Of a stretch of DNA of 64,000 nucleotides, positions 53,634-61,604 are shown one piece after another. A program made the position numbers and the translations under genes. The notes below the pieces were generated by a model, which was not told the origin of the DNA, did no database searches, and saw only the letters and a list, made by a program, of their open reading frames with translations. This stretch comes from Oxalobacteraceae bacterium AB_14 (GTDB lineage: Bacteria > Pseudomonadota > Gammaproteobacteria > Burkholderiales > Burkholderiaceae_D), in the NCBI GenBank assembly GCA_000381565.1, contig KB906725.1:687785-751784 (forward strand), written 5' to 3'. The stretch's first letter is position 1. Each line of letters opens with the position of its first letter.

Positions 53634-55288
53634 TCAACATGGAACTTACCGCAATCGCCGTGCCTGCGGCGGCGCTGGGCGTCGGCGCAGTCAGCGCCGT
53701 GCTGTATGGCCGCAAGCGCAATTGGATCAACGCGTCGTTGATCGTCGTGGCGTCGGCTGCGCTGGCTGCCTCGCTGGCCGACATACGTTTGCCGCAGGCC
53801 GGCGAGAATATCGTGGCGGTAGCGACCGGCGCAAACGGCGCCATCAGCGAAGCATCGTTGCTGGCGATACCGCGTGCACAGGCCATCAGCTTGAGCGGCG
53901 ACGGCCTGCGCGCGGCCGAGTGGAGCGACCTGCCCGCGCGTCGCTTGCAGTGGCAGCCCCCCGCAGCCGACATGCTTTGGCTGGACTTCCCGCGTTCGAT
54001 GGCGCTGGGCCGCATCTTCACGTTGACGGTGCGGCGTCCGCAGGCGCAGGCGGGCTGGCGCTTGCAGCTGCTGGCCGAGAACCAGCAGGTGCTGGCGGAT
54101 ACCAAGCTCGCCGCTTCAGCCACATCGCAGCTGAGCGTGCAATGGCTGCCGCCGGTGGCGGAGGCGATGGTGCTGCAGGCGCGCCTGCTGGACGCCGCCG
54201 GAAAAGTGATCGCGCAAGGCCCGGTGCCGTTGCAGGTGAAGGATGCGCTGCCCTTGCAGATACAGGGCCACTTCGACGCGCCATCGTTCGACGCCCGCGC
54301 GTTGAATCAGCTGCTGGCCGACGGCAGTGCGATACTCGACTGGAACGTCGCGCTGGGCAAGGCGGTGGCGCGCAGCGAGACCGCCCGCGCTCCGCTGACG
54401 GCGCCCAACGCGGTGTTTGTCGACGCGGCGTACGTGGAGCATATGAATCCCTCGGCGCGCAGCGCGCTGCTGGCGCAGACGCGGCAAGGCGTGCCGCTGG
54501 TGGTGCTGGGCGCGAACGCGGCCGACGCCTCGATGTGGCAGCGCGAGTTCGGCCTGCGCCTGCATCCGCAATCGCCGACCACGGAGAAGGAGGATACGCG
54601 CCAGTTCACCGTCGCCGGCGCGGCGCTGGCGATGCCGCCTGCCGGCCTGAATCCCGACGACAACGCGGCCGCGCCGTGGTCCGTGGTGGCGCGCGACGGC
54701 AGGAAGCTGCCATGGCTGTGGCAGCGCGATCTGCAGCAGGGGCGCGTGGTGTGGATAGGCGTAGCGGACTGGCACCGCTACGCGATCAGCGCGCCGCAAG
54801 CCCTGGCCTTGTGGTGGCAGGGGGCGATGGACAAGATCGCGCTGGCCAGCCCGCAGAAAACCAGCTGGCGGCTGCCGGACCCCATGCCCGTCCCCGGCCT
54901 GCGCAGCGAAGTGTGCGTCGAAGGCGGCGCGGTGGCGAGCGTGCAGCCGGCCGGCGGCGGACCCGCTCTCCCATTGCAGGCGCGCGCCGACAAGGCCGAT
55001 GCGCGCTGCGGCGCCTGGTGGCCGCAGCGCGCCGGCTGGGCGAAGTTCAACGCGGCGGGCATGGATGCGCCGGCGTTCGAGTATGTGTATGACGTGAAGG
55101 ATTGGCCAGGCTGGCAGCGGGCCTTGCGGCGCGACGCGACGGCGGTGTACGCGGCGCGGGCCGCGGGTGCGGACGGCAAGGGCGACGGCGCGGCAGTGGA
55201 GCGTCCACTGCCGGCTGTGCCTTTTGCGCTGTTGTTCGCCCTGTGCATGCTGGGCCTGTGGTATCGCGAGTCGGCGCAACGCCGGTAA
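53630..55288 (+). CDS. Large membrane protein with amidotransferase-like central domain, last gene of the Tld operon
   Basis: A 552-residue protein. Two N-terminal helices (AVPAAALGVGAVSAVLYG; SLIVVASAALAASLA) and one C-terminal helix (PFALLFALCMLGLWY) anchor a large periplasmic part. The centre (NAVFVDAAYVEHMNPSARSA, VPLVVLGANAADASMW) resembles the glutamine-amidotransferase-like fold found in BatA-associated membrane proteins. I cannot name a family with certainty. ATG 53630 overlaps the previous stop (ATGA). Its stop codon supplies the T run of the opposing receptor's terminator. Confidence 0.7.
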   Translation: MINMELTAIAVPAAALGVGAVSAVLYGRKRNWINASLIVVASAALAASLADIRLPQAGENIVAVATGANGAISEASLLAIPRAQAISLSGDGLRAAEWSDLPARRLQWQPPAADMLWLDFPRSMALGRIFTLTVRRPQAQAGWRLQLLAENQQVLADTKLAASATSQLSVQWLPPVAEAMVLQARLLDAAGKVIAQGPVPLQVKDALPLQIQGHFDAPSFDARALNQLLADGSAILDWNVALGKAVARSETARAPLTAPNAVFVDAAYVEHMNPSARSALLAQTRQGVPLVVLGANAADASMWQREFGLRLHPQSPTTEKEDTRQFTVAGAALAMPPAGLNPDDNAAAPWSVVARDGRKLPWLWQRDLQQGRVVWIGVADWHRYAISAPQALALWWQGAMDKIALASPQKTSWRLPDPMPVPGLRSEVCVEGGAVASVQPAGGGPALPLQARADKADARCGAWWPQRAGWAKFNAAGMDAPAFEYVYDVKDWPGWQRALRRDATAVYAARAAGADGKGDGAAVERPLPAVPFALLFALCMLGLWYRESAQRR

Positions 55289-55318
55289 AAAAGATCCTGC
55301 AACCGCGGTTGCAGGATC
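55287..55318 (-). terminator. Rho-independent terminator of the minus-strand TonB-dependent receptor
   Basis: A perfect 12-bp stem GATCCTGCAACC/GGTTGCAGGATC (55293-55304 with 55307-55318) is followed, on the minus strand, by a six-T run (55292-55287) that overlaps the stop region of the plus-strand operon. On the plus strand only A residues follow. Confidence 0.8.
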
Positions 55319-55360
55319 AAAACCGGCCTGGTATTTCGGCCGGCATCCTTGGACCTGACG

Positions 55361-58087
55361 TCAGAACTTGTAGTTCACACCAAACAGAACCGTGCGGCCA
55401 TACTTCGCATATTCCAGCTGACGGTCCTTGCTGTTGGCGTAGGTTTCATACGCCTCGTCGGTCAGGTTGTTCACCTGCAGCAGCACGCCCAGGCCCTTGT
55501 AGGCGCCGTCGTTGAAGGTGTAGCCGATCTGGAAATCGACCGGGCTGTCGCCCACCACGTAACGCAGCTGGCGGTCGCCGGCGAAGTTGCCGATCTCACC
55601 CACATAGTCCGAACGGCGGCGCGTGCTCACGCGGGTCGAGAAGCCGTTCTTTTCGTAGTACATCGTCAGGTTGGTGACGTTGCGCGACAGGCCAGGCAAC
55701 TGGATCTTGCCGATGGTGGCGTTGACCTGCTTGATGTCGATGCCGCTCTCGGTGTACGAGCTGCTGGCCAGCACGCCGAAGCCGTCCAGCGCAGGCGTCA
55801 GCAATTCCAGCGGGATCGATACCGACACTTCGGCGCCTTTCAGCATGCCGCCGCCGCCGTTGTAGGACGTGGTGTACTGGCCCATGTTGCTGATGGCGTT
55901 GGTGCCCGGCGTGAACTGCGAGAAGTCGCGGGTTTCCGAGAAGGTGTAGATGTAGGTGTCGAGCTTTTTGTAGAAGCCCGCCAGCGCCACGTAGCCCTTC
56001 TTGGCGAAGTACTTTTCCCATGAGATGTCGAAGGCCTTGGCGCGCCATGGATCGAGGCGCGCGTTGCCGCCGCTGCCGCTCGGCAGGCGGGTGCCGGCGT
56101 CGACGGTGAAGTTGAAGCCGGCGTTGAGCTGGTCGACGCGGGCGCGGGCGATCTGCTTGGCCACCGACAGGCGCAGCGTCTGCTCGTTCGGCAGGCCGAA
56201 GGCCAGGTTCATGCTCGGCAGGACGTCGTTGTAGGTCTTGCCGTCGGCGATAGGATGGGCCGTGCCGCCGTTGTCGGCGTACAGCGACTGCGAGGACTGG
56301 TCGGTGTGCACCAGCTGCGCGCCGAAGTTGCCGCGCACGGTCACGCCGCCCCAGTCGCTGTCGATGTTGGCGCGGGCGTAGCCGGTGCTGATTTTTTCGG
56401 TCACGTCCCACGCGCGGCTGATGGTGCCGGCGTTGTTGGCCAGGCTGTAGTCGATCGGGTCGAAGTACTTGGCGATCACGCCCGGCACGTTCCACGAAGG
56501 GACGATGCCGGAGCCGGCGAAGCCCAGGTCGACCGGCGCGTACAGCAGGTCGCTGGAGATGGTCGGATTGCCCTTGGCGAACAGCTGGCCGGACGGCTGG
56601 CGCTTGGTCTTGGTGCGGTCGCTGTAGTTCATGCCGATGTCGAAGCCGGACAGGTATTTGTCCAGCATCTCCGGCGCCGGCAAGGTGGCGGCCAGCTTGA
56701 AGCTCTTCAGCGTGTCCTTCAGGTGCGGCGAGTAGGTGCTGCCGTAGCCGTAGATCGAGTTGCCGGTGTAGAGCTTGCCCGCGTCGCTGTAATCGAGCTT
56801 GCCGCCGATGGTGGCGAAGCGGCCCGGCGTCCAGCCCACCGTCATCAGCGGGTCGTTGAAGGCGCCGCCGCCGGCGCTTTGCAGCTGCAGGTTGTTTTCG
56901 AGGTAGGTCTCGTCGCGCCTGGCTTCCGAGTAGTTGGCGTCGGCCAGCAGCGACCAGCCGCCGAAGTTGAACTTGTTGGCCCAGCCGGCGGTGCGGATTT
57001 CATCCTTGCGGTTGTTGTACTGGCCGCGCACCAGCGGGTAGGCGCCGGTGGCGGTGCCGCCCAGCAGCGTGCCGTTGACGATGTTGGTGCTGTTGTAGTT
57101 GAAGCCGACCGGGTTGTTGCTGCCGTTGTAGCCGCCCAGGTTGACCTCGAACTGGTTGTTGGTGTCGACCTGCTTGAACTCGGAGGCGAACACGTCCAGC
57201 GTGCTGGTCCACATCTTGTTCGGGCGGTATTCCAGCACGCCGATCAGGCCGGTGCGCTTGAGGACGCCGCTCTTGGCCAGCGACTTGACGCCGGCGGTGA
57301 CGTAGGTGCCGGCCGGCACGCCGGAGACCTTGCTCTGGTCGAACGGCTCATAGGTGCCGGTTTCGTTGTCGAGGATGGGCGATTCGATGTTGGCGATGCC
57401 GAGCGCGAGTCCGACCGTGCGATTGGCGAACTGGTCGATGTAGCTGGCGCTGAAGCGGTGGCCGGTGTCCTTGGCGTTGGCGATCTTGCCCATCGAGTTG
57501 TTCTCGCCGCGCAGATTGACCGACAAGGTGCGGCCAGGGAAGGCCAGCGGACGCACGGTCTGCATGTCGATGGTGCCCGACAGGCCCTGGCCGACCAGGC
57601 CGGCGTCCGGGGTCTTGTAGACGGTCACGCCGCTCAGCAGCTCGGACGGGTACTGGTCGAACTCGACGCTGCGGTTGTCGCCGGTGCTGACCTGTTCGCG
57701 GCCGTTGAGCAGGGTGGTGGCGAAGTCCGGCGACAGGCCGCGGATGCTGATCACCTGGGCGCGGCCAGCCACGCGCTGCGCCGCCAGGCCCGGCAGGCGG
57801 GCGATCGATTCGGCGATGCTGACGTCCGGCAGCTTGCCGATGTCTTCGGCGGAGATCGATTCGACGATGGAGGTCGAGTCGCGTTTGACCGAAATCGCGT
57901 CCTCGATGCCGCGCCGTATGCCCGACACCACCACGGTCGACATCGGCGCGTCGGCAGCCTGCGGCGCGCCGTTGGTTTGCGCGTGCAGCGGCGCGGCCAG
58001 TGCCGAGATCAGGACCGCGCAAGCGGCGGCCACCGGGGTCAGGGGGAGGGCGGCACGGACGCCGGACGGATGCGTATTGAACTTCAT
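55361..58087 (-). CDS. TonB-dependent receptor (Xanthomonas/Caulobacter carbohydrate-type)
   Basis: A 908-residue outer-membrane receptor. A signal peptide is followed by the plug domain: VVVSGIRRGIEDAISVKRDS, SIAESIARLPGLAAQRVAGR and ISIRGLSPDFATTLLNGRE are marks of the TonB-Xanth-Caul group, often involved in sugar uptake. The barrel ends in the typical terminal aromatic LFGVNYKF. AGGAG precedes ATG 58087. A LacI-type operator-like site lies ~150 bp upstream, supporting regulation by a carbohydrate. The cognate ligand is unknown, and no inner-membrane transporter is adjacent. Confidence 0.94.
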   Translation of the reverse strand: MKFNTHPSGVRAALPLTPVAAACAVLISALAAPLHAQTNGAPQAADAPMSTVVVSGIRRGIEDAISVKRDSTSIVESISAEDIGKLPDVSIAESIARLPGLAAQRVAGRAQVISIRGLSPDFATTLLNGREQVSTGDNRSVEFDQYPSELLSGVTVYKTPDAGLVGQGLSGTIDMQTVRPLAFPGRTLSVNLRGENNSMGKIANAKDTGHRFSASYIDQFANRTVGLALGIANIESPILDNETGTYEPFDQSKVSGVPAGTYVTAGVKSLAKSGVLKRTGLIGVLEYRPNKMWTSTLDVFASEFKQVDTNNQFEVNLGGYNGSNNPVGFNYNSTNIVNGTLLGGTATGAYPLVRGQYNNRKDEIRTAGWANKFNFGGWSLLADANYSEARRDETYLENNLQLQSAGGGAFNDPLMTVGWTPGRFATIGGKLDYSDAGKLYTGNSIYGYGSTYSPHLKDTLKSFKLAATLPAPEMLDKYLSGFDIGMNYSDRTKTKRQPSGQLFAKGNPTISSDLLYAPVDLGFAGSGIVPSWNVPGVIAKYFDPIDYSLANNAGTISRAWDVTEKISTGYARANIDSDWGGVTVRGNFGAQLVHTDQSSQSLYADNGGTAHPIADGKTYNDVLPSMNLAFGLPNEQTLRLSVAKQIARARVDQLNAGFNFTVDAGTRLPSGSGGNARLDPWRAKAFDISWEKYFAKKGYVALAGFYKKLDTYIYTFSETRDFSQFTPGTNAISNMGQYTTSYNGGGGMLKGAEVSVSIPLELLTPALDGFGVLASSSYTESGIDIKQVNATIGKIQLPGLSRNVTNLTMYYEKNGFSTRVSTRRRSDYVGEIGNFAGDRQLRYVVGDSPVDFQIGYTFNDGAYKGLGVLLQVNNLTDEAYETYANSKDRQLEYAKYGRTVLFGVNYKF

Positions 58088-58237
58088 TTGGAGGTCTCCT
58101 GGTGTTTGTAAAGGTCGCTTCTGAACGGCATTCTGAGGCCGCTTGGAAACGATCTTGTATTAAAACTAGAAACCAAGTCAAACGAATATTGGTGCCATGA
58201 CATCAACAATCTGCGCGTTTAGCCATAATTACCGCAC

Positions 58238-58250
58238 GGGAGCGCTTCCA
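58238..58250. promoter_or_regulatory. LacI-family operator-like site upstream of the TonB-dependent receptor
   Basis: GGGAGCGCTTCCA contains the central AGCGCT palindrome with outer GG/CC, close to the LacI-family pattern GGnAGCGCTnCC. It lies between the receptor start and the hydrolase stop. No LacI regulator is in the window. Confidence 0.45.
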
Positions 58251-58273
58251 TGTTGTATTTTTGTGTAAGTAAA

Positions 58274-59290
58274 CTACATCGGAAGTCGGCGCGCCCATGA
58301 TGCGATGCGCTGCGCGACCGCCGGCTCGCTGACGCTGTCGAGCGCCATCGATTGCATCGGCGAGATGCCGGGCGGGGCGACCTTGTAGAAGTGGGTCAGG
58401 CCGGGGAAGCGGGCCAGTTCGGTCGGCAGCTTGCCGCGTCCCTGGTGGAGGCGGTCGGCGTGGGCCGGCGGCACCGACGCATCCTGTCCGCCCTGGACGA
58501 TCAGTACCGGCTGGCGCACGCGCGCCAGTTCGGCCACGGGATCGACGCGGTCGGTGCTGCGCAGATAATCCAGGCTGAAGGCCGGCATGGCCGCCAGCAT
58601 CGCTGTCTGCGGATTGGTGCCGGCGCCGGCCGGCAGCGGCTGGCCGGCGCGCAGGGCGGCGACGGTCTGGTCATACATCGCCAGGTCGGCGCCCGGCGGC
58701 GACATCGCGGCCAGCTGCTCGCGCATCAGGCTGAGCAGCGGCGCGGCGGGACCGGACAGCAACACCACGCCGGCTATGGCCTGCGCGTCCGCCGCGCTGG
58801 CCAGCATGGACGCCACCAACGCGCCCTCGCTGTGGCCTGCCACGATGAGGGGACGCGCCGGCGCCGACTTGCGCAGCAGCGCCAGGCCGGCCGCGGCGAC
58901 CTCGGCCCGCGTCGCGAATTGCGCGTGGCGGGCGGCTGCCTGCGGGTCCACCGTGCGCGAACCGGTGCCCGGACCGATCTTTGCCATTCTCAGCACGGCG
59001 AATCCGCGCTCGCCCAGCTGCGCGGCCAGGTCCGCGTACAGATGCGGCTTCAGGTTCATGGTCGGGTAGTTGCCATCGACGTCGCTGAAGAGCGAGCCCG
59101 GCAGCAGCAGCACCGCGCCCTGCGGTGCGCCGGCGGGAAAGGTGAGGCGGCAGGCGATCTCGACGCCGGCGACGGTGACGGTGTCGTCCCGCTCGCGCAA
59201 GGGAGCGGCGCCGGCGTTGCCGGCCGGCGCGATGATGGACAGGGTGAGCGCGCCGACGGCGGCCATGGCTATCTGTTGAAACATACGCAT
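58274..59290 (-). CDS. Exported alpha/beta hydrolase
   Basis: A 338-residue protein with signal peptide MRMFQQIAMAAVGALTLSII. The hydrolase fold shows LLLPGSLFSDVDG (oxyanion region), the nucleophile Ser in VAGHSEGALVASML, VLIVQGGQDASVP (acid region) and a late His in LTHFYK. Substrate unknown; an ester or short peptide hydrolase is likely. AAGGAAG precedes ATG 59290. It lies 79 bp after the PNPOx-like gene on the same strand and may be co-transcribed with it. Confidence 0.88.
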   Translation of the reverse strand: MRMFQQIAMAAVGALTLSIIAPAGNAGAAPLRERDDTVTVAGVEIACRLTFPAGAPQGAVLLLPGSLFSDVDGNYPTMNLKPHLYADLAAQLGERGFAVLRMAKIGPGTGSRTVDPQAAARHAQFATRAEVAAAGLALLRKSAPARPLIVAGHSEGALVASMLASAADAQAIAGVVLLSGPAAPLLSLMREQLAAMSPPGADLAMYDQTVAALRAGQPLPAGAGTNPQTAMLAAMPAFSLDYLRSTDRVDPVAELARVRQPVLIVQGGQDASVPPAHADRLHQGRGKLPTELARFPGLTHFYKVAPPGISPMQSMALDSVSEPAVAQRIASWARRLPM

Positions 59291-59369
59291 GATGATCTTC
59301 CTTTGCTGGTAAAGCGCCAAGACTGAAGTATCACGCCACGTGAATGTCAAACAGATTTCGTTTCCGGTG

Positions 59370-60026
59370 TTACCACTTTTGCCAGCCGACCACGTAGGCC
59401 GGCGCGGCGTGGTTGCAGGCCGGATCGGCGATCGGCTTCATCTGCATGCGCGCGAACGGCAGCACGCCCGCCCACACCGGCCAGCTCAGGTCGTCCTCGT
59501 CGTCCTCCGGACCGCCGGCGCGCACCTTGCAGGCCGCCTCGGCTAGCGTGATGCGCATGATGGTGGTGGCCGCGTATTCCTTGTCCGAACCCGGGCGGAT
59601 GTCGGCCTGGCGGCCCGGCGCCAGCTTCTCCATGAACGCCTCCATCGTGCGGCGCCGCTCGCCCGCGTCCGCCACCACCTCGAAGCGTCCGTAGATCATC
59701 GCCGAGCGGTAGTTCATCGAATGGTTGAAGGCCGAACGCGCCAGCACCAGGCCGTCGAGGTGCGTGATGGTCACGCAGGTCTCGCTCTCCGTCAAACGCT
59801 TGAGCATGCGGCTGCCGTTGGAGCCGTGGATGTACAGGTGATCCCCCTCGCGCCAGCAGGCGGTGGGAATGCAGTGCGCTCCCTTGTCGTCGGCGAAGGC
59901 GATGTGGCACAGGTAGGCGTCGTCGATGATGGCGTGCAGCGTCGCCGTGTCGTAATGCGCGTTGGTCGGAATGCGGCGCACGCGGGTGCGTTCGCTCGGT
60001 GCGGCGTGGCTTGCTGGTTCGGTCAT
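59370..60026 (-). CDS. Pyridoxamine 5'-phosphate oxidase-like FMN-binding protein
   Basis: A 218-residue protein of the split-barrel flavin-binding superfamily. Segments ATLHAIIDDAYLCHIAFAD, HCIPTACWREGDHLYIHGSN and NHSMNYRSAMIYGRFE match the PNPOx-like/general stress group. These are not necessarily true pyridoxine oxidases and may bind F420 or FMN. It is divergent from a MocR regulator, the usual arrangement for genes of vitamin B6 metabolism. ATG 60026 was chosen because GGAG precedes it; a further ATG lies three codons upstream. Confidence 0.88.
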   Translation of the reverse strand: MTEPASHAAPSERTRVRRIPTNAHYDTATLHAIIDDAYLCHIAFADDKGAHCIPTACWREGDHLYIHGSNGSRMLKRLTESETCVTITHLDGLVLARSAFNHSMNYRSAMIYGRFEVVADAGERRRTMEAFMEKLAPGRQADIRPGSDKEYAATTIMRITLAEAACKVRAGGPEDDEDDLSWPVWAGVLPFARMQMKPIADPACNHAAPAYVVGWQKW

Positions 60027-60116
60027 GATCTCCATCCAAAAAGGTTGAAGCCGCAATATAATGGCTGGCTGGCTCCTGCAACAGGTCCAGAAACATACAT
60101 TTTCATGGAGCCACGA

Positions 60117-61604
60117 ATGGACTTTGCCTTGCTGATCGACGGCTACGCCGCGCACCACCGCCATCGCGGCTGGCCGCGCCAGCGTTTGCTGCATGAATGC
60201 CTGCGCGCCGCCATCCGCAACGGCACGCTGGCGGCGGGCACGCGGCTGGCCGCCTCGCGCGCGCTGGCCGAGGAGCTGGGCCTGGCCCGCAACACCGTGC
60301 TGTACGCCTACGAGCAGCTGGCCAGCGAAGGCTTCGTCACCACCGACCGGCGCGGCACCGTGGTGGCGGCCGTGGCGCCGGACCGCACGCCGGCCGCGCT
60401 GCAGGCGGCGGCCGTGCCGCAGGCCGGGCTGTCGCAGCGGGCGCGCGCGCTGCGCCCGCCGCAGGGACCGGCCGACATGATGGGCGCCTTCGTGCCCGGC
60501 GTGCCGGCGCTCGACCATTTTCCGCTGACCTTGTGGCGCCGCATGCTGGAACGGGCCTGGCGCGCCATGACGGTGGCGCAGCTCAACTACGGCGGACCGG
60601 CCGGCGAGCCGCAGCTGCGCGAAGCCATCGCCGACCACCTGCGCGCCGCGCGCGGCGTGGTGTGCGAGGCGGCGCAGGTGTTCATCACCGACGGCACGCA
60701 AAGCAGCCTGGATCTGTGCGTGCGCGCGCTGGCCGACGTCGGCGACACCATCTGGATCGAGAACCCCGGCTACGGCGGCGCGCTGGCGGCGGCGCGCGCG
60801 GCCAGCCTGAACGTGGCCGGCATCGACATCGACGACGACGGCATCGCGCCCACCGGCGACGACTGGCTGCTGCGGCCGCCGCGCCTGGTGTACACCACGC
60901 CGTCGCACCAGTACCCGGTGGGCAGCGTGCTCAGCCTGCGGCGCCGGCTGGCGCTGATCGCCGCCGCGCGCGAGGCCGGCGCCTTGATCATCGAGGACGA
61001 CTACGACAGCGAATTCCGCCACGACGGCGCGCCGCTGTCGGCCATGCAGGGCCTGGCGCCGGACGCGCCGGTGGTCTACCTGGGCACCTTCAGCAAGACC
61101 ATGTTCCCGTCGCTGCGGATCGGCTTCGTGGTGGTGCCGCCGTGGCTGGCCGAGCCGTTCGCGCAGATGCGCGCGCAGTCGTCGGCGCGCGGGCGCGTGG
61201 CCGAGCAGCTGGCGCTGGCCGAGTTCCTGCGCAGCGGCCAGTTCGCGCTGCACCTGCGGCGCATGCGGCGGCTGTACCGGCAGCGGCGCGACGCGCTGGT
61301 GGCGGCGCTGGAACAGCATCTGGGATCGGTGGCGACGGTGCACGGCGGCTCGGCCGGCATGCACCTGGCGCTGCGCTTCACGCAAGCGGACATGGACGAC
61401 CACGCGATCAGCGCGCAGGCGCTGCAGCACGGCATCGTGGCCGAGGCGCTGAGCGGCAAGGACACGCAGGGAACGTCGGGCTGGAAGGGATTGATGCTCG
61501 GCTACGCACAAGTGCCGGCCGAGCAGATGGAAGGACTGGTCAAACAGTTGGCGGCCATACTGCACCTGGCGGCGTTCGCCGCCAACCGTTCAGGACGAGA
61601 TTAA
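60117..61604 (+). CDS. MocR/PdxR-type regulator (GntR winged helix fused to aminotransferase domain)
   Basis: A 495-residue protein. The N-terminal GntR-type DNA-binding domain (~15-85) has LAASRALAEELGLARNTVL and AYEQLASEGFVTT. The rest is a class I aminotransferase-like PLP-binding domain with the Lys in FSKTMFPSLRIGF and IIEDDYDSEFRHD. MocR regulators sense PLP or substrate aldimines and often control a divergent gene; here that is the PNPOx-like gene. GGAG lies seven bases before ATG 60117; the upstream ATG 60105 has no site. Its stop codon overlaps that of the convergent receptor in a shared TTAA. Confidence 0.92.
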   Translation: MDFALLIDGYAAHHRHRGWPRQRLLHECLRAAIRNGTLAAGTRLAASRALAEELGLARNTVLYAYEQLASEGFVTTDRRGTVVAAVAPDRTPAALQAAAVPQAGLSQRARALRPPQGPADMMGAFVPGVPALDHFPLTLWRRMLERAWRAMTVAQLNYGGPAGEPQLREAIADHLRAARGVVCEAAQVFITDGTQSSLDLCVRALADVGDTIWIENPGYGGALAAARAASLNVAGIDIDDDGIAPTGDDWLLRPPRLVYTTPSHQYPVGSVLSLRRRLALIAAAREAGALIIEDDYDSEFRHDGAPLSAMQGLAPDAPVVYLGTFSKTMFPSLRIGFVVVPPWLAEPFAQMRAQSSARGRVAEQLALAEFLRSGQFALHLRRMRRLYRQRRDALVAALEQHLGSVATVHGGSAGMHLALRFTQADMDDHAISAQALQHGIVAEALSGKDTQGTSGWKGLMLGYAQVPAEQMEGLVKQLAAILHLAAFAANRSGRD

